Counted from the stretch's first letter, positions 47,828-56,776 are shown. The stretch: DNA of 64,000 bases from JADZAI01 sp047602465 (GCA_047602465.1 JASGHF010000001.1:2480001-2544000); one strand, 5' to 3'. Notes: a model not told the origin generated them from the sequence alone. Program-made: numbers and translations.

Positions 47828-48703
47828 ATGACGAAAGCGGGCTGGACGCTCGACGACATCGCGTGGGAGCGGTTCGATCCCAGCAAGGTCGATCTCGATC
47901 TGCTGATGGCGGTGAAAGCCGCCTCGGTCGTCGAATATAATGCGCCGGACTATGTCGGGTACCTGAAGGCCGTCTTCCCGGACGATGCCGAACTGCACGA
48001 GACGTTCGAGCAGTGGGGCCGCGAGGAGACGCAGCACGGCGACGCACTGGCCCGCTGGGTGAAGCTGGCCGATCCGACCTTCGACTTTGAAAAGACATTC
48101 GCCGCGTTCCGCGCGGGCTATACGCCGCCGCATTTCGAAGGCTCCGTCGGCTCGGTGCGCGGCTCGCGCCGGGGCGAGCTGATCGCCCGCTGCGTCGTGG
48201 AATCGGGCACCACCTCCTATTACTCGGCGCTGCGCGACGCGACGAACGAGCCGGTCCTGAAGCAGGTCGTCTCGCATATCGCGGGCGACGAGATGCGCCA
48301 CTGGAAGCTCTTCTACGATCTGCAGCTGGCGCAGCCGAACATGAGCCTGTGGCGCAAGCTCAAGATCGCCGCCGGCCGCCTTGGCGAGGCCGAGGATGAC
48401 GAGCTCGCCTACGCCTATTACTGCGCCAACACGCCGATCGAGCGCATCGGGGTCGACCCGTATGACCGCAAGGCGTGCGCGAAGGCGTATGAGACGCGAC
48501 TGCTGCGCGTGTGGCGTCCCCAGCATCTGCAGCGCGCCATCGGCATGGTGGCCATCGCCATCGGGATGAAGCCGCGCGGCTGGATCGCCCGGGGAGCGTC
48601 AAAGCTCATCTGGGCGGCTGTGAAGTTCAAAAATCGCCACGCCATGAAGGCCGAAGCGCGCGCCGCCGGCCGTGGCGGCGTTCCGATGGCCCGCGCCGCC
48701 TAA
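47828..48703 (+). CDS. ferritin-like diiron protein, acyl-ACP-desaturase-like
   Basis: The 291-residue protein starts at ATG 47828, six bases after AAGGAAG. It has a complete four-helix diiron ligand set: Glu36 (SVVEYN), Glu67-x-x-His70 (REETQHGD), Glu125 (RCVVESGTTSYY), Glu155-x-x-His158 (GDEMRHWK). The EETQHGD and DEMRH pairs most resemble the acyl-ACP desaturase and ferritin-like superfamily. A basic, partly hydrophobic C-terminus (AIGMVAIAIGMKPRGW) could touch the membrane. An oxygen-dependent oxidase, desaturase or hydroxylase activity is likely; the substrate is unknown. Confidence 0.85.
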   Translation: MTKAGWTLDDIAWERFDPSKVDLDLLMAVKAASVVEYNAPDYVGYLKAVFPDDAELHETFEQWGREETQHGDALARWVKLADPTFDFEKTFAAFRAGYTPPHFEGSVGSVRGSRRGELIARCVVESGTTSYYSALRDATNEPVLKQVVSHIAGDEMRHWKLFYDLQLAQPNMSLWRKLKIAAGRLGEAEDDELAYAYYCANTPIERIGVDPYDRKACAKAYETRLLRVWRPQHLQRAIGMVAIAIGMKPRGWIARGASKLIWAAVKFKNRHAMKAEARAAGRGGVPMARAA

Positions 48704-49194
48704 GGCGTCGCGAGCGCCTTCACGCGGTCGCCGAACTCGGCGACCAGCGCCTCATACAGCGCCTTCTTGAAGGGGACGATCAGCATCGGCAGGTCGTCCA
48801 CCGCTGCCCATTTCCACGTCTCGAACTCCGGCTCGTGCAGGTCCAGCCGGATTTCGCTGTCCTTGCCGGTGAAGCGGGCCAGAAACCATTTCTGGGTCTG
48901 GCCGCGATATCTGCCTTTCAGCGCCTTGCCCAGCAGATGCGGCGGCAGGTCGTAGGTCAGCCAGTCCTGGCTCTCGGCGATGATCTCGATCGACTGGATG
49001 CCGGTCTCCTCGAAGAGTTCGCGGCGGGCCGCTGCTTCCAGGTCTTCGCCTTTGTCGATGCCGCCCTGCGGCATCTGCCAGGCCTCGCCCGCCTCGCGAT
49101 CGAGGCGGCTGCCGACGAAGACGCGGCCGTTTCCGTCGGTCAGCATGACGCCGACGCAAGGCCGATAGGGCAGGTGTGCGGCGTCCTTGCTCAC
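48700..49194 (-). CDS. rppH: RNA pyrophosphohydrolase
   Basis: The 164-residue Nudix enzyme has the box GGIDKGEDLEAAARRELFEE followed by TGI and the RppH-type YRPCVGVMLTDGNGRVFVG and WQMPQG. It removes pyrophosphate from mRNA 5' ends (family knowledge) and may also hydrolyse Ap4A. The start is a GTG (49194) overlapping the upstream stop as GTGA. Last gene of the ctpA block. Confidence 0.93.
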   Translation of the reverse strand: MSKDAAHLPYRPCVGVMLTDGNGRVFVGSRLDREAGEAWQMPQGGIDKGEDLEAAARRELFEETGIQSIEIIAESQDWLTYDLPPHLLGKALKGRYRGQTQKWFLARFTGKDSEIRLDLHEPEFETWKWAAVDDLPMLIVPFKKALYEALVAEFGDRVKALATP

Positions 49195-50129
49195 GAGGCG
49201 GGCGCGACGGCGAGCGCGCTGGCGGGGGCGAGAACCAGCCCCTTGTCCTCGAGGCTGGCTGTCCAGATTTTCAGGCGCGCCAGAGTCGCCGGAGCAGGGC
49301 TGACGATGATGAGCGCTGTGCCGGATTTGCGCGCCAGCGCCTCCAGCCGCTCGAACGCGGCGTCGGCGTCGGCGGGCGACGCGCCGGCGGGCAGCGTGAC
49401 GGCTGCTGCCGCGGTTTCGACGCGCGCGCCGTCAAAACCCTTGGCGCCGGCATGCGCCCAGATGAGGCCGCCGGGGCCTGCCTTGTCGAACAGTGGCGCC
49501 ATGGTCGCCGCATCTTCCAGCGCAGGACTGCCCGCTGCGAAGACGAGGCCGGGATAACCGGTGAAGCGCGCTATCGACCATTCCAGGCGCTGCGCGTTCT
49601 CGGCCGCCGACAGCGAGGTCAGCAGCGCCTGCGGCCCGGCGTCATTGGCGGGATAGCCCTGCGGCTCGACGGGGATATCGAGAAAGACTTCGTGCCCGTC
49701 GGCCCGCGCGGCATCGGCATCCGTCTGCAGGTCGCGGCCATAGGCGCTAAGCGCGAGCGTGATGTCAGGCGGAAGGTCTGCGATCACGGCGGCCGTGACG
49801 CGCGCCGAAAGACCAAGGCCGCGTACGATGACGGCGACGCGCGGGCGGCCATCGGGCGGCGGCGCCGCGCGGCGATAGCTGGCGGGATCGGCGAGAGGAC
49901 GGACGGTCTCGACCGGATGGGCCGGCTCGGCGGCGACGGCTTTGCCGGTGGTGACGAGCGCGCTGGCGCCGACCGTTCCACCGGAGAGGCTTGAGGCCGC
50001 GACGGCCACGAGCGCAATGACGGCGACAGCCCAGGCAAGCGCAGAGACGCGCACGCGCGCCGGCATCGGGCGCGGCCGCACAGTCCGGCGCGGCAGGCGC
50101 ACGCCTTTGAGGATCGCCGAAACGGCCAT
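49191..50129 (-). CDS. divergent polysaccharide deacetylase family protein (YibQ-like)
   Basis: The 312-residue protein has one N-terminal membrane helix (VRVSALAWAVAVIALVAVAA) and a periplasmic domain beginning RVAVIVRGLGLSARVTAAVI. Later DGHEVFLDIPVEPQGYP and the PGGLIWAHAG region match the divergent polysaccharide deacetylase (DUF610) family, usually found next to ctpA and envC. Many family members lack an obvious metal triad. Here the expected first DDxG is RGLG, suggesting a non-catalytic role. Confidence 0.88.
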   Translation of the reverse strand: MAVSAILKGVRLPRRTVRPRPMPARVRVSALAWAVAVIALVAVAASSLSGGTVGASALVTTGKAVAAEPAHPVETVRPLADPASYRRAAPPPDGRPRVAVIVRGLGLSARVTAAVIADLPPDITLALSAYGRDLQTDADAARADGHEVFLDIPVEPQGYPANDAGPQALLTSLSAAENAQRLEWSIARFTGYPGLVFAAGSPALEDAATMAPLFDKAGPGGLIWAHAGAKGFDGARVETAAAAVTLPAGASPADADAAFERLEALARKSGTALIIVSPAPATLARLKIWTASLEDKGLVLAPASALAVAPAS

Positions 50130-50182
50130 GGCTGGACCATCGCGCGGGCGCGGTTAACGGCGGGTTTACGGAGATTAACAGC

Positions 50183-50213
50183 GAACGGGCGGCGCTCGCC
50201 GCGCCGCCCGTTC
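50183..50213 (-). terminator. strong hairpin between ctpA and the deacetylase-like gene
   Basis: GAACGGGCGGCG (50183-50194) and CGCCGCCCGTTC (50202-50213) form a perfect 12-bp stem with a 7-base loop, 25 bases after the ctpA stop. No T-tract follows on the minus strand, so it may be a Rho-assisted terminator or an RNA-processing/stability element. Confidence 0.5.
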
Positions 50214-50238
50214 CAAAGGCTTTGAACTGGTCCGCCGC

Positions 50239-51615
50239 CTATTGCGGGTTGGTCGGGGCCAGCGGATCGGTCGGCGCATCGGGCGCGGCGGCGACCACTT
50301 TCTTCTGCTCGATGCCCAGCGGCTTCATGCCGTTGCGGACGAACTTCAGCGCGTAGTCGAGCTGGAAGTCTTCCGTCTTGTCGCCGGCGGCCGGGTAGAC
50401 GACGCCGAGGGTGCGCGGCTCCGCCGGGCCATCGGCCGCTTCGCCGTCGAGATGGCCGGGCAGGCTCGCTTCCGAGCGGCGGCGGCTCTCGATTTCCTTC
50501 TCCTCGTCCGAATCCTTGGGCTTCATGTGAATTTCCCAATCCGGCTCGATGCCGTGGGCCTGAATCGAGCGGCCCGACGGCGTGTAGTATTTCGCCGTCG
50601 TCAGGCGCAGCGCACCTTCGCCCGAACCGAGCGGGATGATGGTCTGGACCGAGCCTTTGCCGAAGGAGAGCGTACCGATGACCGTGGCGCGGCCCTGATC
50701 CTGCAGCGCGCCGGCGACGATTTCGCTGGCCGAGGCCGAGCCGCCGTTGACCAGCACCACCACCGGCTTGCCATTGGTGTCGTCGCCCGAGCGCGCGGTG
50801 TAGCGCTGGACATCCTGCGGGTCGCGGCCGCGGGTCGAGACGATCTCGCCGCGGTCGAGGAAGGCGTCCGACACCGAGATGGACTGGTCGAGCAGGCCGC
50901 CCGGATTGTTGCGCAGATCGAGGACATAGCCCTTCAGGTTGCCGCCGGCTTCCTTGTTGATCGCCGCGAAGGCCGCAGCGACGCCGCTCTCGGTCTGCTC
51001 GTTGAAGGACGAGATGCGGATATAGCCGATGTCGCCGCCTTCCACGCGATACTTCACGCTGTCGACGCGGACGAGCGCGCGCTGGAGCTTGAAGTCGAGC
51101 GGCTTGTCGACGCCGGGGCGCGCGATGGTGAGGTTCACGTCGGTGCCGACCGCGCCGCGCATCTTCTCCACCGCCTGGTTCAGCGTGAAGCCGCGGATCT
51201 GCATGCCGTCGATATGGGTGATGAAGTCGCCCGCCTTGATGCCGGCGCGCGAAGCGGGCGTGTCGTCGATCGGCGAGATGACCTTCACGTAGTCATTCTC
51301 GATGGTGACTTCGATGCCGACGCCGCCGAACTCGCCGCGGGTCTGCACCTGCATGTCGGTGAAGTCCTTGGCGTCCATGTAGCTCGAATGCGGGTCGAGC
51401 GAGGTGAGCATGCCGTTGATGGCGAATTTCACGAGGTCCGCGTCTTCGACTTCGCGGACATAGTTGGCGCGGACGCGTTCGAAGACATCGCCGAACAGGT
51501 TGAGCTGACGGTAGGTCTCGGAACTCGCCTCGACATGGCCGAAATTGACCATCAGCGCCGTCGCGGCGACGCCTGCAGTCATGCCCATCAAACCGGCGAG
51601 AAAGGTGCTCTTCAT
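50239..51615 (-). CDS. ctpA: carboxy-terminal processing protease (S41)
   Basis: Read from ATG 51615 the product has 458 residues, opening MKSTFLAGLMGMTAGVAATA as a signal or anchor. A PDZ domain (FGGVGIEVTIENDYVKVISP, then GIKAGDFITHIDG) precedes the tail-specific protease core. The catalytic Ser is in VNGGSASASEIVAGALQD and the Lys in GTLSFGKGSVQT. The C-terminus is Pro/Ala-rich. It sits in the standard envC-ctpA order, and the product is periplasmic. Longer in-frame starts run into the envC gene and lack a better ribosome site. Confidence 0.95.
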   Translation of the reverse strand: MKSTFLAGLMGMTAGVAATALMVNFGHVEASSETYRQLNLFGDVFERVRANYVREVEDADLVKFAINGMLTSLDPHSSYMDAKDFTDMQVQTRGEFGGVGIEVTIENDYVKVISPIDDTPASRAGIKAGDFITHIDGMQIRGFTLNQAVEKMRGAVGTDVNLTIARPGVDKPLDFKLQRALVRVDSVKYRVEGGDIGYIRISSFNEQTESGVAAAFAAINKEAGGNLKGYVLDLRNNPGGLLDQSISVSDAFLDRGEIVSTRGRDPQDVQRYTARSGDDTNGKPVVVLVNGGSASASEIVAGALQDQGRATVIGTLSFGKGSVQTIIPLGSGEGALRLTTAKYYTPSGRSIQAHGIEPDWEIHMKPKDSDEEKEIESRRRSEASLPGHLDGEAADGPAEPRTLGVVYPAAGDKTEDFQLDYALKFVRNGMKPLGIEQKKVVAAAPDAPTDPLAPTNPQ

Positions 51616-51670
51616 CTTGAAAACGCCTCGTCTTCCAACCGGGGTGTAACGCACCCCGAACGCCATACGT

Positions 51671-52876
51671 TCAACCGTTCGCGCCCGCAGGCTCGAACCA
51701 TTTCGCCGGGTCCACCGGCACGCCATTGCGGCGAAGCTCGATATAGATCGACGCCTTGCCGGTTTCGCCGGCGGCTGGTCCGCGTCCCAGCGGCTCACCA
51801 GCCAGGACATGCTGGCCTTGCGCCGCCTCGAGCTTCGCCAATCCGCCGATCAGAACAAAGTAGCCCTCGCCGGGATTAAGGATCAATAGCTGCCCATAGC
51901 CCTGGAACGGCCCTGCAAACACGATTTCGCCATCCGCAGGCGCGGTGATCTGCGCGTCGGCGCGGACCGAAAGCTTCACGCCCTGGGTGGCGCGCCCACC
52001 CTCGCCGGTTTCGCCATAGGCTGCCGCGAGCGTGCCGGCGGCCGGCCAGCGCAGACGGCCCTTGGCGCCCGAGAAAGCGGCCTCGCTGACGCCGACCTGT
52101 ACCGGGCCGCTGGCGGCTTCGGCGGCGGGGCTGTTTGCGCGCGGTTCGTTTTCCTCAAGCCAGGCCATGAGTTCCGTCATGTCGGCAGTGCGCGCTTCGA
52201 GTTGCGCAATTTGCGTATCGGCGCCCAGAACGCCGTCGGCGAGGCGGGTGACCGTCGCCTGGCGGCGCTCGATGAGACCGGCGAGTTCCGTATTGCGCGT
52301 CTCGATCTCGGCCTGGCGCAGCTTCGCCGTGTCGCGCTCGGCGGTAAGGCTGGCGCGGGTGCGGCCGAGTTCCGAGAGGTCGGCGGCAAGCGCGGTCGCT
52401 TCGGTTTCCAGCTTTGCGGCGATGGTCGCGATCATCATCGCGCCACGGGCGGCGGCGGCGGCATCGTCGGGCGAGACGGCGAGGGCAGGCGGGGGATCGC
52501 GGCGCAGGCGCTGCAGCGCGCCCAGCAGCGGCGCAATCCGGTCGCGGCGCTGGTCGAGGGCGGCCATCAGTTCTTCGTCACGCCCGCTCAGTTCGGCGAT
52601 GCGCGCCTCGGTCTGCGTCAGGTCGCTTTCCAGCGTCTGCACTTCACTGGCGAGTTCAGCCGACTCGGCGCGCAGCGTCTGCAGTTCGGCGGACAGCGCC
52701 CTGCGTTCCGCGTCGTCTTCGGCACGGCGCTGGGCGGTCGCGGCGATCTCGTCCTGCAGGCGCTTCAGTTCTTCCGGCGTGCGCGCAGGCGCGGCCTCTT
52801 CGGCGAGCGCGGGGCCGCCGATCAGGAGGGCAAGCGCGAGGACGCCGCTAAGCCGCACCGCGGATCGCCTCCGCAC
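51671..52876 (-). CDS. envC: EnvC-like murein hydrolase activator
   Basis: The 401-residue protein has a signal peptide (LSGVLALALLIGGPALA), a long coiled coil (about residues 35-230, RTPEELKRLQDEIAATAQRR and onward), and a C-terminal LytM/M23 fold. The fold's metal ligands are missing: the usual H-x-G-x-D and H-x-H positions read TQGVKLSV and YFVLIGG. EnvC proteins with degenerate LytM domains activate amidases at the division site. IYIELRRNGVPVDPAKWF is the conserved end. It overlaps gpmI by 29 bases. Confidence 0.92.
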   Translation of the reverse strand: MRRRSAVRLSGVLALALLIGGPALAEEAAPARTPEELKRLQDEIAATAQRRAEDDAERRALSAELQTLRAESAELASEVQTLESDLTQTEARIAELSGRDEELMAALDQRRDRIAPLLGALQRLRRDPPPALAVSPDDAAAAARGAMMIATIAAKLETEATALAADLSELGRTRASLTAERDTAKLRQAEIETRNTELAGLIERRQATVTRLADGVLGADTQIAQLEARTADMTELMAWLEENEPRANSPAAEAASGPVQVGVSEAAFSGAKGRLRWPAAGTLAAAYGETGEGGRATQGVKLSVRADAQITAPADGEIVFAGPFQGYGQLLILNPGEGYFVLIGGLAKLEAAQGQHVLAGEPLGRGPAAGETGKASIYIELRRNGVPVDPAKWFEPAGANG

Positions 52877-54419
52877 CGTTCAGCAGCGAGTGGCCGGTCA
52901 TCTCGGCGGGCCTGGGCAGGCCCATCAGGTCCAGGATGGTCGGGGCGATATCGGCGAGCTTGCCCTTGGCGAGCGTCACCGGCTTCGCCAGCACCTTCGC
53001 GTTCACCATCACCAGCGGCACATCGAAGGTCGTGTGCGCGGTGTGCGGTTCGCCGGTGACGGGATCCTTCATCTGCTCGACATTGCCGTGATCGGCGGTG
53101 ACGAGCATCAGTCCGCCCGCCTTCACCACAGCATCGCGCACGCGGCCAAGGCAGAGATCGACAGCCTCCACCGCCTTCACGGCCGCGCTGAGGATGCCGG
53201 AATGCCCGACCATGTCAGGATTGGCGTAGTTGACGACAATGACATCGAACTTGCCCGAGCCGATGGCCTCCACCAGCGCGTCGGTCATCTCGAACGCGCT
53301 CATCTCGGGCTTCAGGTCGTAGGTCTTCACCTTGGGGCTCGGAATAAGGATGCGCTCCTCACCCTCGAACACCGTCTCGCGCCCGCCGTTGAAGAAGAAG
53401 GTGACGTGAGCGTATTTCTCGGTCTCAGCGATGCGGAGCTGCTTCAGGCCAGCATTCGCCAGCACTTCGCCCAGCGCATGCGGCACGTCTTCCGGCGCGT
53501 AGAGCGAGGGCATCAGCGCCGCGATGGCCTTTGAGTATTCCGCGACGCCTGCCTTTGCGGCGAAGGCGACGGTGCGCGCACGGGCGAAGCTGTCGAAGGC
53601 GGGATCGATCAGCGCGGTCATGATCTGACGCGCACGGTCGGCGCGGAAGTTCGCCATGATGACGCCGTCGCCGTCCTTCATGCCGGCATAGCCGTCGATC
53701 ACGGCGGGCAGCACGAACTCGTCGGTGATGTCTTCGGCATAGGCCGCTTCGACGGCGGCTTCCGGCGACGCGAAATGCGGACCCCTGGCGTCGACCATCG
53801 CGTCATAGGCGAGCGACACGCGCTCCCAGCGCTTGTCGCGATCCATGGCGTAGAAGCGTCCGCCGGCGGTGCCGAATGCAACGCCATCGGTGCCGGCCAA
53901 CGCGGCGCGCACCTCCGGGATGAATTCCAGCGCGCTTTTAGGCGGCACGTCGCGGCCGTCGAAAAAGGGATGCAGCCAAACTTTCAGCCCCGCAGCCGCG
54001 CCGGCTCTGGCAAGGGCGACGATGTGATCCTGGTGGCTGTGGACGCCGCCCGGCGACAGCAGGCCGAGAATGTGCAGCGCGCCGCCGGCAGCCTTGGTCT
54101 TGGCAATCACGTCGCTCAGCACAGGGTTGGTGGCGAGCGTGCCGTCGGCGATGGCGTTACCGATACGGTCCAGCTCCTGCAGCACGATGCGGCCGCCGCC
54201 GATATTCATGTGCCCGACTTCGGAATTTCCCATCTGGCCCGGCGGCAGGCCGACCGAGGGGCCGCTGGTCGCGAGGAAGCTCCACGGCCCTTCGGCCAGC
54301 ATCGCGCGATAGTTCGGAATATTGGCGGCGACGAGGGCGTTGTCCTCGCGGCGCTCGCTATGGCCCCAGCCATCCAGGATGGCGAGCACGATGGGACGGG
54401 GGCGGCGGGCGGCGGTCAT
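52848..54419 (-). CDS. gpmI: 2,3-bisphosphoglycerate-independent phosphoglycerate mutase
   Basis: The 523-residue Mn-dependent glycolytic mutase has IVLAILDGWGHSERREDNAL, the catalytic Ser in GNSEVGHMNIGGGRIV, HPFFDGRDVPPKSAL, and the metal-site ends VVNYANPDMVGHSG and MLVTADHGNVEQM. Complete. Its end overlaps envC by 29 bases, so the two are co-translated. Confidence 0.97.
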   Translation of the reverse strand: MTAARRPRPIVLAILDGWGHSERREDNALVAANIPNYRAMLAEGPWSFLATSGPSVGLPPGQMGNSEVGHMNIGGGRIVLQELDRIGNAIADGTLATNPVLSDVIAKTKAAGGALHILGLLSPGGVHSHQDHIVALARAGAAAGLKVWLHPFFDGRDVPPKSALEFIPEVRAALAGTDGVAFGTAGGRFYAMDRDKRWERVSLAYDAMVDARGPHFASPEAAVEAAYAEDITDEFVLPAVIDGYAGMKDGDGVIMANFRADRARQIMTALIDPAFDSFARARTVAFAAKAGVAEYSKAIAALMPSLYAPEDVPHALGEVLANAGLKQLRIAETEKYAHVTFFFNGGRETVFEGEERILIPSPKVKTYDLKPEMSAFEMTDALVEAIGSGKFDVIVVNYANPDMVGHSGILSAAVKAVEAVDLCLGRVRDAVVKAGGLMLVTADHGNVEQMKDPVTGEPHTAHTTFDVPLVMVNAKVLAKPVTLAKGKLADIAPTILDLMGLPRPAEMTGHSLLNGAEAIRGAA

Positions 54420-54500
54420 GGCGACTCTGGAATGATGGGTTTCAAGAATACCCAGGAATGGGGCGGCAACGTGTCACCCCGATCCTGTGGCGTTTCGGCC

Positions 54501-54947
54501 TCAAACCCGGTGATAGGGATGGTCGGTGAGGATAGTGACTGCCCGGTAAATCTGTTCGGCGGCCATCACCCGCACCATCATATGCGGCCAGGTCGCCCGC
54601 CCGAAGGCGAAAGTCTCGCGCGCCGCGGCCTTGACCGGGGCTGGCAGGCCATCTGCCGCCCCGATGGCGAGCGCCAGGGCCGGAATTCCGCCGTCGAGGT
54701 GCTTGCGGAGCCAGGCTGCGATTTCCGCTGAGGAGGCGTTCGTGCCCCGCTCGTCCAGCGCCGCCAGAACGCCGCCCCTGGGCACGGCCTCCAGCCAGTT
54801 CGCTTTGCGCTCGTCGATTTCGATGAGGCTGGCCTCTTTCAGGCCAATCTTCCTGCCCGCCAGGCTCGCCCGTTTCAGGTAATCCGCCGCCGACGCGGTT
54901 TCCGGCGCCGAGGCGGCGCGGCCGCCTGCGAGCAGCAGAAACCTCAA
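54501..54947 (-). CDS. rlmH: 23S rRNA pseudouridine-1915 N3-methyltransferase
   Basis: The family alignment starts at LRFLLLAGGR, matching the usual MR-L/F start, so the initiation codon is TTG at 54947, four bases after the rsfS stop. The 148-residue product contains LDERGTNASSAEIAAWL, the SAM/SPOUT knot region LALAIGAADGL, and the conserved end MMVRVMAAEQIYRAVTIL ... HPYHR. It methylates pseudouridine 1915 of 23S rRNA (family knowledge). Confidence 0.93.
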   Translation of the reverse strand: MRFLLLAGGRAASAPETASAADYLKRASLAGRKIGLKEASLIEIDERKANWLEAVPRGGVLAALDERGTNASSAEIAAWLRKHLDGGIPALALAIGAADGLPAPVKAAARETFAFGRATWPHMMVRVMAAEQIYRAVTILTDHPYHRV

Positions 54948-54951
54948 GGCC

Positions 54952-55500
54952 TCAGCCGGCCTGGGCGCGGTGTTCGGCCCCGGCGTTCCACATCGCTTCC
55001 AGGTCATAGAAGCTGCGGACTTCCGGGCGGAAGACATGCACGACCACGTCGCCGCAATCGATGATCGCCCAGTCGCCGGTCTTTTCGCCTTCCACGATGG
55101 CGCGGCCGTAACCGTCCGCCTTCACCTTCTCGGCGAGGTGGTCGGCGATGGAGGCGACATGACGGGCCGAGCGGCCCGAGGCGACCACCATGACGTCGGC
55201 GTAGTCGGCACGGCCTTCCAGGTCGATCGAGACGATCTCCTCGGCCTTGTCGTCGTCGAGCTGGGCCAGAACGGCTTTGAGCAGTTTTTCGAACGGGCGC
55301 GGGCCGGCAGGCTTCTTCGCCGCCTTGGTCTTGGGCGCGGCCTTCCTGGCGTCAGGCTCGGCAGCGGCCTTGGCGGCGCGCTTGGCCTTGCGTTCGGCGG
55401 TTTTGGTGGTGCCGGGCGCCGGCGCGGCTTTCTTGATTGCGGCCTTCTTCTTGGCGGCAGGCGTTTTCTTGGCGGTCAGGGCAGCGATCCTTGCGTTCAA
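54952..55500 (-). CDS. rsfS: ribosome silencing factor RsfS with Lys/Ala-rich N-terminal extension
   Basis: The domain proper (about residues 68-182: FEKLLKAVLAQLDDDKAEEI, ADYADVMVVASGRSARHVAS, GDWAIIDCGDVVVHVF) is a complete RsfS that binds L14 and blocks subunit joining. A 66-residue extension with histone-H1-like repeats of Lys, Ala and Pro precedes it. No ATG exists in frame at that end. TTG 55500 is the likely start, without a convincing Shine-Dalgarno; an internal CTG with an AAGG upstream is an alternative. Confidence 0.9.
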   Translation of the reverse strand: MNARIAALTAKKTPAAKKKAAIKKAAPAPGTTKTAERKAKRAAKAAAEPDARKAAPKTKAAKKPAGPRPFEKLLKAVLAQLDDDKAEEIVSIDLEGRADYADVMVVASGRSARHVASIADHLAEKVKADGYGRAIVEGEKTGDWAIIDCGDVVVHVFRPEVRSFYDLEAMWNAGAEHRAQAG

Positions 55501-55517
55501 TCGTGGCGGTCAGACTA

Positions 55518-56141
55518 TCACGCCCCGCCGACGGGCCAAAGGCCGCGCGCGCGGATCGCGGTGGACGAGGTCGGGTCGAGCCTTTCGTCCAGATAGGTCC
55601 ATGCGGGCGCTTTCCGGAAGGGCAGCAGCTCGGCATCGGAGGAAGCTAGGCGCGCGGATGCGAACAGCCTGGCGGCGGGCGAGGCCAGCGCCTTCATCGC
55701 ATAGCCAGGGCGGGCCACCACGACGATGGGCATCGTGCGGAAGATATCCTGCCAGTCGCGCCATTTGTGGATGGTGGCGAGGTTGTCGGCGCCCATGATC
55801 CACACGAAATTGATCGCCGGAAAGCGCTGCACAAGCACGCGCAGCGTATCGGCTGTGAAGCGGGTGCCCAACTCGCTTTCCAGCGTCGTCACGTGGATGC
55901 CGGGGTGGTTCTCGATATCGACCGCCGCCTTCAGGCGCTGCGCCAGCGGCGCGAGGCCGCGCGGATCTTTCAGCGGATTGCCCGGCGTCACTAGCCACCA
56001 CACGGCGTCCAGCTTCAGCCTGCGCAAAGCGATGAGGCTCGCATGGCGATGGCCCTCGTGCGGCGGGTTGAACGATCCGCCGAACAATCCCACGCGCAGC
56101 CGCTGCGGCGGCGCGGAGGCGCGCGTGAGAAGGCGGGGCAT
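55518..56141 (-). CDS. nadD: nicotinate-nucleotide adenylyltransferase
   Basis: The 207-residue enzyme makes nicotinate adenine dinucleotide in NAD synthesis. GGSFNPPHEGH (residues 21-31) is the nucleotidyltransferase signature, FVWIMGADNLATIHKW binds the substrate, and PTSSTAIRARG near the end is the second conserved motif. It stands 17 bases before the rsfS start on the same strand. Confidence 0.96.
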   Translation of the reverse strand: MPRLLTRASAPPQRLRVGLFGGSFNPPHEGHRHASLIALRRLKLDAVWWLVTPGNPLKDPRGLAPLAQRLKAAVDIENHPGIHVTTLESELGTRFTADTLRVLVQRFPAINFVWIMGADNLATIHKWRDWQDIFRTMPIVVVARPGYAMKALASPAARLFASARLASSDAELLPFRKAPAWTYLDERLDPTSSTAIRARGLWPVGGA

Positions 56142-56340
56142 CGGTGAGGCGGCTTTATGCTCGAAATGGAGATTACAGCCTCATGGGTGACCCACAGCCG
56201 CCTGTTTGTCAAACAATGGGGGCAACGGCCGCCAGCCCGGATCGCGGCCATTCGCCTCATCGGTCCGCGATTGGATTGTCGCGGAGCGGCCGAATCCGCA
56301 AACCCGTCAGGCTCAACGTAGCCATTGGGGAGAGATCGGT

Positions 56341-56721
56341 ATGCGTCGCGTTCAGTTTGGCGTTCTGGCTGTCATCGGTGCGGGCCTTGCGCTTTCGGCC
56401 TGCGGATCTTCGGCGTTCGAGACCAAGGTAAAGGCGCAGTGTGAAGCCGGGGGAAAGAACGGCCGCCTCGGCGCCGATCGCTATGACTGCGGCTGTGTCG
56501 CCAGCACGCTGGCCGGCGCGCTGAATTCGGAAGATCAGACGATCTATCTGGCCGCGCGTGTTGATGGGAAAGGCTCGGCGAGCGATGTCGAAAATGGCGT
56601 CAAGAAGACGGGCGTCGACCCCAAGGCCGACAATGAAGGCTTCCGTACCCGCCTGAGAGCGTTCCTGGACGCGGAGAATGCGGCGGAAGAAAAGGTCGAG
56701 GCGTCCTGCAAAAAGGGCTGA
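56341..56721 (+). CDS. small lipoprotein of unknown function
   Basis: Starting at ATG 56341 (GGGGAG shortly upstream) the product has 126 residues. MRRVQFGVLAVIGAGLALSA followed by CGSS is a lipoprotein signal with lipobox LSAC. The mature part has four further cysteines (AQCEAGG, DCGCVAS, ASCKKG) and polar helices. Earlier in-frame starts are unlikely. The 199-base gap in front (56142-56340) shows no clear promoter or gene. Confidence 0.8.
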   Translation: MRRVQFGVLAVIGAGLALSACGSSAFETKVKAQCEAGGKNGRLGADRYDCGCVASTLAGALNSEDQTIYLAARVDGKGSASDVENGVKKTGVDPKADNEGFRTRLRAFLDAENAAEEKVEASCKKG

Positions 56722-56743
56722 GCGGCCGCAGGGATATTCGAGG

Positions 56744-56769
56744 ACGGGCCGCCGGTTCTGGCGGCCCGT
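56744..56769. terminator. perfect GC hairpin between convergent genes
   Basis: ACGGGCCGCC (56744-56753) and GGCGGCCCGT (56760-56769) form a 10-bp stem with a 6-base loop, between the lipoprotein gene and the proA stop. There is no T-tract, so it may be a weak bidirectional terminator. Confidence 0.45.
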
Positions 56770-56776
56770 TCGCCTG

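Noticed and set aside
56142..56340. Extension of the lipoprotein frame upstream to 56206
   Set aside because: The lipobox signal peptide starting at 56341 with a ribosome site fixes the start; the upstream part is polar and featureless.
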